The notes below the pieces were generated by a model, which was given only the letters and a program-made list of their open reading frames with translations, was not told where the DNA came from and made no database searches. Positions 1-11,552 of a stretch of DNA of 64,000 nt are shown one piece after another; the stretch's first letter is position 1, and every line of letters starts with the position of its first letter. Source of the DNA: Agelaius tricolor (taxonomy: Eukaryota; Chordata; Aves; Passeriformes; Icteridae); NCBI GenBank assembly GCA_023055355.1, contig JALJCS010000001.1, positions 55,557,381 to 55,621,380 on the forward strand, written 5' to 3'. The translations under genes and the position numbers were made by a program.

Positions 1-3000
1 AGTCTGTAGACTACATGAAAGCCAATACCTTTGGTTTCTCTTACATAACCATTGCAAAAAAAAAAGTCCTTTTTTGGATGGCAATGTGTGAGAGGAAATA
101 GGACATAAAAATGAACACTAATGGCTTGTAGAGACAGAGTGCAGGGCAATTCTCCAAGCCATGTGTTTCCTCTAGTATTCATGGACAATTAAATTAATCA
201 GTGTTTGAATTCTGGATGACCAACAGAGGTGAACACAGTACTGAGAGTATTATACTAGTTTTGTTCTAATCAATGAGCCAATAACTTTTCCTTCCTCATA
301 AGCAGGGCTTGTTTTACGAGCAACGTGCTCCATAGTCTTGGTGCTAGATGAACAGAAAGGAGAGAGAGTAAAAATCCAAAACTTAACCAAGCCAGGAAAC
401 AGATGGTAAAGACTAGCTTTAGAGTTGGAGAAGATAAAGTCTTTTCTTCTTGCATAAATGTTTCTTTAGTCCAGATCTTGCATCCTGTTTTATTACACTG
501 CCACCAGGCAGTCTTCACAAATTGCTCTATATCTGCAATCACATCCTGAATAGACCAAGTTAAACCCCTCATCAGGCTTTAACTTAGATCTTGATGAATT
601 CAGCTCAAACCCTTTTTTTTTGCAGGTTTTACTTTCCTAGGAGCTTTCCTGCATTCATCATTCAATTTTTGGAATATCTTACACATGATCCAAGGAGAAA
701 GGCTTTCATGCTCATGCATTCTTAGAAATGCCTTTGCCAGCAGGATTGGTAGCTCAGAGGAGTGTGAATGTTGGCTTCTGCTTGAGTTTTCTGCACTAAA
801 ATATTCATCCCCCAATTTCCACCATACATCCTAGTGCACCATCTGAAAAGTGTGAGATAGAAATGCTTGTGGGCAATTGGAAAGAAGTGTTGTGTACAAC
901 TGTGACTTCTTTCTTTGCTGTAGCCTGAGCTTTACTTTGGACATGCTGTGGTTATGGAGCACATGCTCTTTGTGGCTGTCACATAGGAATGCTTTTGTCT
1001 CCTTGGAGGCTGTAAGGTTTTTGTAATGGTCAAGAGCTCTTGAGGAAGCCACTGACTTAACTCAGCATATTCTGTGATTCACTTAAAATGTAGAAAGAGC
1101 ACTCCAAAAAAACTCAGTTTGGAGAATGAAAAAAGAGGGGTCAGGCTAAGCTAAATGTATGGGTCTCTGTTGTGTCAAATGCTGCTTCAGCTGAGTGGCA
1201 GTAACTGCAAAGAAAGCACCCCACACAACTGCAGCATGCACATTTGTTTCTACCACTACATTTGTATGATGCTGGAATATGAAACAAGGGCAGTCTTTCA
1301 AAGCAGTTATATATAGTTCCACACACCACACTTGAGCTGTAAGATATATTGACAAAAGCAGTCAAGAGCTGCTGTCAGTGTGTAATTTCACCAAATTCTG
1401 CTGCATCAGTTTAAAATAGTGACCTCTCTTTATCCTGTTGCCTGCACAATGCAAGTCCCTAACCATCAGTTTTGTCTTCCTTTATGATAGCAACTGCTGG
1501 TAAGATTGTGTCATTCCCACAGGGCCTCGTGCAGTGGTCCAAAAGCTTAGTTAGTTTGGGTTATTCTGGACTTTGTCCAAAAGTGGAAAGTCAAATTTAA
1601 AAACAATATTACTGCTCCAACATCACTTAGAGTTGGGATTTTTTTTTTAATACATACTAGATATTAAACAGGCAGGAGTTGTCTGTTGCATTCTTTGCCA
1701 GTAGAAGAAAAAGAATGGATTACAAACTCAGTGGAGGAAAAAACCCCAGACCTTTGGGTGTCCTCCAGTTCCTGCCAGTGGGAGAAATGTGTTTGTTTTA
1801 GCATGACATAGAATAGATGTAAACATTTCTTTTTAAACCTCCCTGTGTGGTCACCTCAGTTATTCAGGATGATGTAAGCCACTGACTTTCTCCCTTAAGT
1901 GGTTATGGAGTTATCCAATATAATTTTTTGGGAGACAGTAAAGATATCTTAGACAATTATGTGATTGATTAGCAGAGTATGGAGATGGAATAATTAGGCA
2001 TAAAGTAAGTGCCAAAGAGTGCTGAGTTATAGGGGAAATCCTTGGGGTCAGTTTATGATTGCGGTTGCTGTTTGTTCTCTGGTGAGGGTGAATGTTCTCC
2101 GTCCCAGACAGCAGCCAAGGAATCAGAGCACAAGAAGTCCAGTCCAGTGTACTGTGCCATCTTCAGCTGAGAGGGGTAGTTGCTTGGGCTTTTTTGGTTG
2201 GTTGTTTCTGACACCCCACACCCTCCTTGGTAAGTGCAGCCAGAGTAGGAACTGTTGAAATGTACCTGTGGAGCAAACCTGACAAGATTCTGATGGATCA
2301 CTGGGCTGTGCTGACTGATGGTGCTCAGCCACCACGTGTTTAGGTGTGCTCTGGGAGTGCCTTTGCAGGTGAGGAGCCTCAGACCCTTTTGACCTTTACT
2401 TAGAGGCTTTTTTGTTTGGGCAATATTTACTGAGAGGCATACAATATGCCACAGTCTAAACTGAGATTTATTGTTTTGACTGTGTATTTAATGCTTTGGG
2501 GTTTTTTTCCCAAGTAACTGCATGCTTCTCAGTGCTACTTATTAATGTGTTTTCCTCTTTCATCCCCCATTAGCTGTTTTCAGTACCAATGTTTCTAATA
2601 AAATCCTCACATATTTCCAGTGAAAATGTTCATAATGCCAAGTAGTCACAAACGAGCCATAAAATTTTAATCTGTAAACTGTAAAAGAGCCCCAACCAAA
2701 CAAAACTCCATTAGCAAAACACAAGAAAAAAATCACACATTTTCTGCCTTGTGAATAACAACTTCATGAATAATAATGAAACTAAGGATTTTCATCCTTA
2801 GTAAAAGGTAAAAGATCAGCCAAACTTTAGTGGCTGCATCTTGGGTAATTTGTTTGAGTTTATTACATGATAGTAGAAAGTGAGGGCTGTAGTTCAGGTA
2901 TTGTAGATTCTTGTAATGCAGCTGTGGTGTTTAAATGTGTCTCCACAGAGCATGACCAAAGGCTTTCTTAGGTGTGACACAGTTTTAGCTGAAACTCTCC

Positions 3001-6000
3001 CACTTTACTGAATGTCCCACTGAACACGCAGAAGTCTTAATATTGTCTGGCATATTTCTTGACCACTGGTTTCTGGGGGGAAGGTTAGTATAAGTTCCTA
3101 TAAGTGAGTAGGATGAGAGCAAAATAAATTATGTCCTAAATTAATTATTTCCCTTTTCCTATGTCTTTCCTCTCTGACCTTTTCCTCCCTACATTAATGC
3201 TAAGGGACTGTCCAAGAATTTATTTCACAAACAAACAGCTATAAAGTCTTTAATATTTATAGCATAATCAGTTTGTTTTGATGTCCGAGATAGTTTTGAT
3301 CAGAGCCCTCCAGCAAAAATAGTGCTGCCCACAAGACAACATTTTCAAGTTCTTGATTCGTGTAAGAATTCCTCTCTGCTTAATAAGCTGTTGGCTTAGA
3401 CTCTGCTTTGAAGTTACTTAGACCACCCCAAGCAGTCCTTGGTCCTTTAGGTCCAGACACATCAGCTTCTTATCACTGGCTAGGAAGAAAGGTCTGGTTT
3501 TTTTCTCCTCTTTCTGAGTTTTGTAACACTGGATTCATAGGCTGCATTGGAGAGATGGGTGTGGACGTCCTGCCCTTCCCTGCCTGCCCTCTCCTGCTGT
3601 CTGTGCAGTGGCTGTGTGGGGTGGAGAGACAAGAAGGCTAGGGGAAACTCATCATCTAAAGCAGCAGCCCCTCTCTTCCCTCTCATGCTCAGGATAGCAG
3701 TGACAAGCCTCCAAATAAAAGGCTGATGGGACAAGGTACATGATTTGCAAAGCTGGTTTTCCTGTGGAAGTGTGGGAACATTGAGGAGTGACACGATGTG
3801 TCGCACAGTGTTAGCACAGAGGTAACATGAGGGAGCCATTATCTAAGAACCAAAAAGGTTTGGCAGCACATGAGCTCTCTGCATGGCACAGGCATGTTTC
3901 ACCTAGTGCTGCACAGAGAGGCCTTTACTAAAGCAAAGGGGACAAGTGAGCTGGGGCTGTGTGGGAGAGGCAGTCAGGCATATATACCCCAGGGTGCTCA
4001 CACATGGGTGAGTCTGGTCACAAGAAATGTATTTGACCTGTACTGACCATGGCTGGCTGCTGTGCGTGCAATGGATGTGGTCTGTGTGGGAAACAAGGCT
4101 TTTAGAGGGATGTGGAAGAGGCTCAGGTTTCAGATGGTGACTCATTTTCCCAGTGGTTGACCAAAGCGAGGGGGAGGTGTGATGGGAAGCTGTGATGAGA
4201 AGTACTCCTGCTATCTTTGTCCCTATCATGAAATGTCAAGGAGTGAAAACAAACATCACCAGAAGTCTGAAGTTCAAAAAACCTGAATCACAGCACGGTT
4301 ACCAAAGCATATGACTTCTCCCACAGGTCACTCTTGCAAATGTGGATTTTTCATCTAGTTTGCAATGAAGCATTTGGTGTGTTTTCAAAATGCAGAAGAT
4401 TTTGGACACCATCTGGTCTCACACAGTATTTGCTGTTCATGTAGCTGGCTGTGAAGATAGACATCTTGGCTGGTGAGGCTGGCTCTGGCAGCATTGTCTC
4501 AGGGCAGGAGCTGTGAGAATTGCATCACCCTGACTAGTTTGATACAAGCTTTTTGGTTGGATGTGCGTAACATGCCTACATTTTAAAATGAAGTGAAAGT
4601 CAGTTATAAAATCACAAAAACATACAAAAGCCATTAGTGGGAGAAGAGATGCTGCCAAAACATTGTGCTCCGGTTGCTCTCCAGTACTCTTGCCTAGTTG
4701 GCACCCCCAAGACAAAATTCCAGGTGCTTCCCTAGTGGAAGGAGGCACACTACATGAACCCAAAGGCTCGTTTCCATTCTTGAAAGCACAGGCCAAGCAA
4801 CATTTCTGTTGTTTTTCTCTAGGTCTTCAGGTATTTCCAGTGATGACTAGTCTGCTCAGTCTGTTGCTACCTCCTCCCTTTGCTTAAGGTGCCCTTGCTG
4901 AGCACCTCAGGCAGTTTTGGCATTGTCACACTTGGGTGCCTGCAGAAGGCAGTGTTGTGTTCAACATGCTTGTGCTGCTTTTGTACTTGAGCATAAATAA
5001 GAAATTCTCCCACTAAGTAAACAGGGTTTGTCAGGCAAAATGTTTTGTCCTCAGCACTAGGTCTGAGTACTTCCTTCTACTTTTTGTGTCAGATCTGATT
5101 AATTGATTAGAGCTGTTTCTGATTTATGATTGAAAGGGTGAAATGAAAATAGGATCTTGTTGATGAAGAAGATTCAAATGAACATTTAAACAAATTAATA
5201 AGGGCCAAAGAAACTAGAGAAGTAAAACCAGGCACTAATTCTTTATATGAGCAGTGCTAAAAAAAAAATACACAAAGTAAATGTGTGTTTTGTGTTTTTG
5301 TGGGGTTTCATATCTCAGCCTACTGTCTGGAAACTTTTAATATTATTCTCCTACAAGTTTCTTGACAATGAAAGGTAACTGTGGGATGCTTATGATCAAG
5401 CTGCTGCTGTATTATTGTGCTGTTGTATTTTGGGAAAGCAGATTGCTTGCTACACCTGAGTTTTCTGTTCCTTCCTAGCCCTCCCACTCTAAAACCAATG
5501 CACATCACATCAAGTGGCTTTCAAAATTATAAGTTCGTCACTAGATCCTCTTTTCACTGTCCTACTCAGTTCAACTTTTGAGAACAATAGGAAATGTATT
5601 TTTAAAGGCTGAAGATGCTGCGTTACCATATGCACAGGCAGAAGTAATTATTGATTGGTTTGAGAACTGGAACCATTGTAAGGTAACAGATATGCTGCTG
5701 TATTTAAGATGAAAAGTTTTTCTTCAAGTAGAAATTGTGTTATGTTCTTGGACTATTAAATACACTCTTGATTCAGAAATGCACAAAGCACTATTTGTGC
5801 CACTTAAAGTTCACATGGAAAAGCTGAATCATCCAAGCCATCTGAATGATGCACACTATTTGGTAGTTGTTTTCTTCATCAGGCAGCTGGTGATCTCTCT
5901 TCCTGTATTCAGGGCTTGGGTGGGGGGGGGGGGGAAAGGAAGAAAGGAGTCTCCAGGGTGGGGGGAGAAGCTATTGCTTCATGTGTGCAAACTTTATGGT

Positions 6001-7189
6001 TTTCCTGAGACCTCTCTAAATTTGTGGTAAGTTAAAACTATATTAAGAGGATTGAAGAGGCAATATATATTGCAATTAGGTTATAAAGTGTTTTTATTTT
6101 AAAGTAATAATGCTTTATGAACATTTTAGGCATTATTTGTTTATTATAAGTTATAGTTCAAGCAGTTCTTCATGGGGGAAGACATGAGATATGTGCTAGG
6201 GCTGGGGGTCCTTCAGACTTGGTAGCTTCTGTGTCTCCTGCTCCCCTCTTGAAATAAGGAGGTGAACCATGAGATTTGTTGCCTCAGTCACCAGCCAAAA
6301 AATGGTAACTCAATTTCTCTTGTGCTGGTCATGTTACCCAATTTGTGTTTGCCTGCTGAAGCTCAGTGGTAATGAAGGGCTGTTTAGTGCTGAAAAAACT
6401 CCCAGGTCAGGAGTGGGACAGGCATGTGACAGGGTTGGGGGGAACAGTAGTTTTGCAGAAAACCCCACACATACTCCCTGCAGCTACATCCTTAGTTTTC
6501 TAATTTGGGATGTACCTATTTTTTGGTGGATATTTTATTTATATTGACATTGGTGAGGAAGCTTTTTTCTTCTTTTTTAATGATCTGCCTCTTTATTACA
6601 GTCTGTCTTACCTAGTTAGATGGTAAGATTTTTTTTTATCAGGCCTTGTCTTCTAGTTTTAACTTCCTGAGCGTAATGAGCTGGGGATTTAATTGTTCTA
6701 TATTGTATTTATTAGTATAGTTGAAAGGGTCTAAAGAGCAGCAGAATAGAAAAAGCAGTGCAGAAAGGCTTTGCTCAGATCTTGATTGTCTGACTTTTCT
6801 TTGGGTTTTACTTTTGTCCAAAAGCTGAAGAGGGACACAACCAGGAGGCATTCAAATCTTTTGAGTCTGAACCAAACTGTGTGACTCTGTCAGTGTGAGT
6901 AATGAACTGCCTGGGAATTGATGGCAAATTACTTGTATTTCTAACCAACACAGAACAGGAAAAAAGAGCTGGGGCTCTGATTCTTAGCAGATTCTTCAAG
7001 AGAACCTCTCATTAACTGTGCAAGGGGGGAACTTCCATTCCTTTTGGTGACTGTCATTATAGGGCTGGCAGTGCCTGCAATAACCTGAAGTACTTACCAC
7101 AGCAGGTAGTTTCAGCAAGGGGGCAACAGCCCCTCTTGCTTAGAAAACACTGGCCTTTGAGAAAATACCAAATCAAACTATGTTGCATA
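1..7189. other. Non-coding DNA, no gene recognised
   Basis: AT-rich, CpG-poor sequence typical of avian intergenic or intronic DNA. The open frames here are short, lack plausible splice context and resemble no family I know. I see no tRNA, rRNA or clear transposon, and no promoter-like CpG cluster. The notable local feature is the G-rich tract near 5.9 kb, listed separately. Confidence 0.6.
5912..5965 (+). repeat. G-rich tract with a 13-G run, quadruplex-capable
   Basis: An uninterrupted run of 13 G occupies 5922-5934. It is flanked by GGG at 5912-5914 and 5918-5920 and by two further G runs at 5956-5958 and 5960-5965. With four or more G runs close together, the + strand meets the usual sequence rule for an intramolecular G-quadruplex. 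Function is unknown, and homopolymer length may vary between individuals or through sequencing error. Confidence 0.7.
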
Positions 7190-7495
7190 GTCTTAAGGAA
7201 AGATGACTGCATTTGTGTCATAAGAACAAACATTAAAGATTTATGTAAGAAATTTATAGGACAAGAGACAATAAGGTTGAATTACAGCAGAGAGCTTGAA
7301 TTTGGTTGAAAAACCTGATGTCAAGGAGAGTTAAGCACTGGTTTAAGATGCTGAAGGGAGCTGTGGAACCTCCATTATTTGAAGTCTTAAAGAACAGGTT
7401 AGGTGGCCTCTGTCAGAAATAGCCCAAGTATAATTGATCCTGCTGGGAGGGACAGACTTAATGATCTCTTGATGTCTCTGCAACCTTGTGAATTT
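7190..7495 (+). mobile_element. Old CR1 LINE 3'-end fragment
   Basis: The stretch from about 7345 to 7480 follows the end of CR1 ORF2 and its 3' UTR. It has a degraded 'GGAGCTGTGGAACCTCC' segment, then 'AAGAACAGGTTAGGTGGCC', 'CTGTCAGAAATAGCCCAAG', a 'GATCCTGCTGGGAGGGACAG' block and a 'TTAATGATCTCTTGATGTC' block. These match the order of the familiar avian CR1 end, in which a 'GTGGAGTCTCC' block is followed by an 'AAGAACAGGTTGGAC' block. No terminal octamer repeats remain, so the copy is old. The 5' limit is uncertain. Recognition is from memory of the family, not from an alignment. Confidence 0.65.
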
Positions 7496-10400
7496 GCAGA
7501 GATGTGAGTAGGCTGTGTGTGATTGCATGCTGCTAGAGTTCATCAAGTGCTTTCAGGCCCTTCTGGATAAAAGCCATCATGCACACTTCACCATAACCCT
7601 GGTGAAATTTGGATGTTTAAAGGTCCTTGAAGCAATCAAATGAATGCATGAGAAGATGCAGTTCAGGGCTACCACACAGGAAAGAGGGACAGGGAGCAAT
7701 AACATTCAGATTCAGTAATTTTATACTTATCTAGAATAAAAGCATCATCAAAAATTACCATTATTGTTCCTTCAATTTTTAAGGCACTTGTGGAACATTT
7801 CAAAACCACCACTTTTTGTTTTGAAGAACTGTGGGGGTTTTCTCTTAATAGAAGGAAGGTATTAGTAATGGTGCTACACTTCTGACAAGGGAAAGCATAT
7901 TGATAGCTCTAAAATATAGTCTGGCCTTTTAAAATCAAGACAATAGACCTACAAAACCTGCTCTTTTATACTGCTTCCTGATAGAGTTGAGAGACACGTC
8001 CCCACATCCCTGCCATTTCGAATGTAATTTTTAATTTTTAAAAAGCAAAATAACTTGCAGACAGGTAGAGCAGCTCTGTGCTTATGGAAGTAGCTTGTTT
8101 CTGTATATAAGTTCCTTGTTAGAACAAGCTGTGAAGCAAAAAAGTACCCACCTTCATTTTCTTTCAACCAGTGGGTGGCCCAGGGTTATGAACTTTATGG
8201 GGAGACACACATGCGTCATGGTACCAAGAGATTAATTTCTCATGCAGTGAAAATCATCAGTGGCCAGAGTCTCCAGAAAGCAGTACCAGATGTCCTGAAT
8301 ATTTTGACATTCAAGTCTGCAGAAAGCTCCAAAAAGGAGGAAGTGAAAGAATGGTGGCAAGTCTCTTGCAAGAAATTTTAGGGATGTGGGACTTCATTTG
8401 CACATGAGTGTGACAGCTCTTTTAAGCAAAAAGCATGGTGGGAAGTGGGACAGGCTTTTTCTTTACTACCACTCAGAGGACTGAGCCATCTGCTTTTCCA
8501 CGTCATCAAGGAACACTGTCTGGTGTGCTGCCTTGATCTCTTCTGTGGAATATTTACTCTTTCCATAAGTAACACATGTGCTTCTTCAGACCTGCCAGTA
8601 CTGCCCTTACTATGATTCACAGTGCACGTAAAGCCAGTAGTTATTTTAGGAAGCAATAGCTGAATCTCTGCATCAGATTTCAAGATGCATTTTTGGGCAA
8701 GTTTTCAGATAATCCATTTATATGCAGTTGAACTGCTTTGAAGATATAAAGTGCCATGTTACAGATAAGTACTGATTAGTCATGCAAATAAATAGAGATA
8801 TTTTAATTAGGGCAATTTCAACATGACTCGTACTGTGGAAAAGAGCCCATGTAAACATATTAAATAGGTAATTTATTAGTGGGAGCAACCTGTGATTAAG
8901 GGTGTCGTGTTTTAATTTTTGGGGGAGAATAACATACTTTGCAAAGTAACAATGCAAGAAAGTAACAGCCTGATAAGCTAAAAAACAATAACAGCTTCTG
9001 TTTTTCAAATTATTTATATAATTATAACTCAGATATTTATGTCTCTTCATGTCTGCTTGAGCCCCAGTACAACTCCAAGTAAGCTGGGCATGCTCATGTA
9101 TGTACTGCCTGAAATGTGGCAGTCTTGCCAGCTGGTCAGTCTGAGACTACTTATATATCCTGTAGCGCTCTGTTCTGGGATTTGCCATCACTTTTCTGCC
9201 AGGACCCTTTCTTGCAGTAGCTTTTTTGTGTGTGTGTGATCTGTCAGCATCCTGACTGGGAGAGAGACAGCAAGTGAGTGGGGTGTTTGCCACGAGGCCT
9301 TCTGGTGTTACGTAGGAGGTGTGGTGAAATGTTGCTGGGTCACTCCATATCTAGTTCAGAGTCACTTTTGTATGTGTGTGCAATTATATGGAAGATGAAT
9401 AGAAATGGAGGCCAGGATCAAGGTGCTGTTTTGCTAAACTTGCTCAGGAAGGCTTCTGAGAGTTAAAGCCAGACCTTTCATATTCTTGGGTATGGTTGCA
9501 CACTGCTCTGTTGCTTTCCTTGGAATCAGGATTGGGTACCTCTGTGATGAGGCATGGAGCAGAATATCAGACTATTGTTACTGATATGTGTGTGTTTATC
9601 ACCTTTGACAATATATCTGGGCAATGTAAGTGATGAATACTTGATGAACTACAGGAATGCATCCATGAAATGATTCCTTGCCTCTTTGTTTTTAGTGCCA
9701 GGACTTGTTTATAGTGGAGTGTGCCAAAGTTAACCTCCAATTAAAAATCAGGAGAGGCAACAGTTTACCCCATGGTAAACACCACGTAGTGGTTCAATTT
9801 ACTTTCTGTCAGTTAGTCACAACACCCACAGTCTTTTTAATTTATGACTAAAATGCAAAGGTGTATGACTAAAATGCAATGTAAGTGGATTTTCCAGTCT
9901 GGTTTCCTAGTTTCAGTGGAATTTGCCTGAGCTTTATATAAGTATAAAAGTATTTACATGTGTGTATGCCTGTAGGTGAATGTATATACCCATGCACTGA
10001 ATTCTGTTTAAACTATTCAACCATAATATTTGAGATGGAATGGCATGACTTGTGAGCTCTGTCTTTCAGATTCAGTCTTTTACCTTTGCTAAAAACCTTC
10101 CAAAGAGCTTGGACTTACAATCTATAGTCAAGGAAAATGGGTCTGCTGTTGCCATATTTCCCTGTTCACACAGCCCCCTTACCTAGAAAGATGATAAAAC
10201 CAAGCTCAAGTGAAAGTTTACTGAAACAGCTTTTGTGTAACTTCTCATTTTATGCCTATATGAGGTATATTTCTCTTTTTTTTTCTTTTCTTTAAACAGA
10301 GAATATATAAGAATAAATTTTCACAATCATTGCAGTTCCTATTCAGTAGGTATTTGAAGTACTTACAAAGGTTCAGTGCAAAATCATTTTTAACCATTGC

Positions 10401-11476
10401 CATTCTCCTTCTAATGTCAGGGTTACACTTCAAGTGCAGCTGTGTGTATCTCTGCCTTTATAAAAAGAAGTCAAATTTCATTTAGAGTTTGCTTTGAAAA
10501 AAACCCAAACAACTGCTGTGACTTCATGACCTTTCTAAAATGTGTTCTCTGCCTTTTAAATAGGGACTTTCACTTGAAGGAATTTACAACAGATTTTCCT
10601 CTGAGTCCTTCACACGTAGATCTTGGCTTCATTCCAGAGTGTAGAAACTAGGTTTGTAATTGCCTTATTTACAAGGTAGGGTTTGCCCTTCTCTTTGTTT
10701 GCTTAACTTGTTGGATTGTAGACTATTAGGCGCCACTTAACCTTCTAAAAAATGTTTTATTTCTATTTCTTTTCTGATAAATAACTATTTATTCTCCTGA
10801 AAAACCATCATCAGAATGAACAGAAAAAGTGGATTATTATGAATTTAATTTGTAATGTAAGAGACTGGGTTTAGCAGAATGGAAGAAACTAGATAAAGTG
10901 GTCATCAATTTGATTAGAAGATAATTTGACTTAAAATTGCTGTTGCATTTTTTTCCCCCCAAAATTATGGATTTAGATAAAATTTGGGGAAAACAGTGGT
11001 CTGAAGTTCCATTCCAGGCTTTAAACAAGGCTCAAGCACAGTAAATGTTTTGGGGAACAAAACCATCATTCCCAATGGCTTTTGGCTTGAAATTGTTCAT
11101 TAATTATTTATTTTTACCATCAGTCTCTGCCTCTTGCATACCTGACTGGCTCTAGAACTAGCTTCTGATACACAGAACCAGCACAGGGACACTTGTTGGG
11201 AACAGTTGTGCTTTCAGGACATGCTTTAGCCTTTCAAACATACCATCATATGCCCTTCGGCTTCCTCACTATCCAAAACTGCTCCTTGTCAGTACTTAAC
11301 TCTTCCCAATGATCCTATCAGCAGGTCCAGCATTCTCTTTAGGAAGAGAAACTTAATGGGTGAGACTTAATGTAGTCCAGAGTGTGTTTGGGGACCAGCT
11401 GGCTCTAAGAGACATCCAGAGTGAGGTGTTTATCTTCCCATTGTCTGTCCTTCGTACTGGACTCCTCCCACTGCAG
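7496..11476. other. Non-coding DNA, no gene recognised
   Basis: No coding exon or clear transposon was recognised. Local features are an AT-rich block at 8720-8960 with an octamer ATGCAAAT at 8782-8789 and homeodomain-like TAATTA/TGATTAG motifs, a short (GT)n run near 9227, and a 16-bp direct repeat at 9843-9858 and 9864-9879. Confidence 0.55.
9843..9879 (+). repeat. Short direct repeat, 16-bp units, period 21
   Basis: TATGACTAAAATGCAA occurs at 9843-9858 and again, identically, at 9864-9879. A 5-bp spacer separates the copies. This is a small local duplication with no evident function. Confidence 0.8.
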
Positions 11477-11552
11477 GAAAGAGTGGCAGCAGCTCCAGGT
11501 CCTAACAGGGGTGGAGGAAGAGGATGAAGAATGCCGCCTCCTCCGTGCCAGG
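11477..11552 (+). CDS. Candidate orphan coding exon (unassigned)
   Basis: This 76-nt segment has the shape of an internal exon. A pyrimidine-rich stretch ends in CTCCCACTGCAG at 11476, and a strong donor GTAAGG begins at 11553. In the one frame open throughout, it reads one leading base and then 25 codons. The peptide begins KEWQQLQVLTG, continues with a glutamate-rich VEEEDEEC, and ends RLLRAR. It finishes at a codon boundary, which is the phase needed by the IPCEF1 exon at 48887. I do not recognise the peptide as part of IPCEF1, CNKSR3 or any repeat. It could be an upstream exon of this gene, an exon of a different transcript, or a chance combination of splice-like signals. No partner exon upstream was identified. 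Confidence 0.3.

Noticed and set aside
3480..4229. Minus frames of 119 and 108 codons
   Set aside because: No domain or family recognised, and no supporting exon structure.
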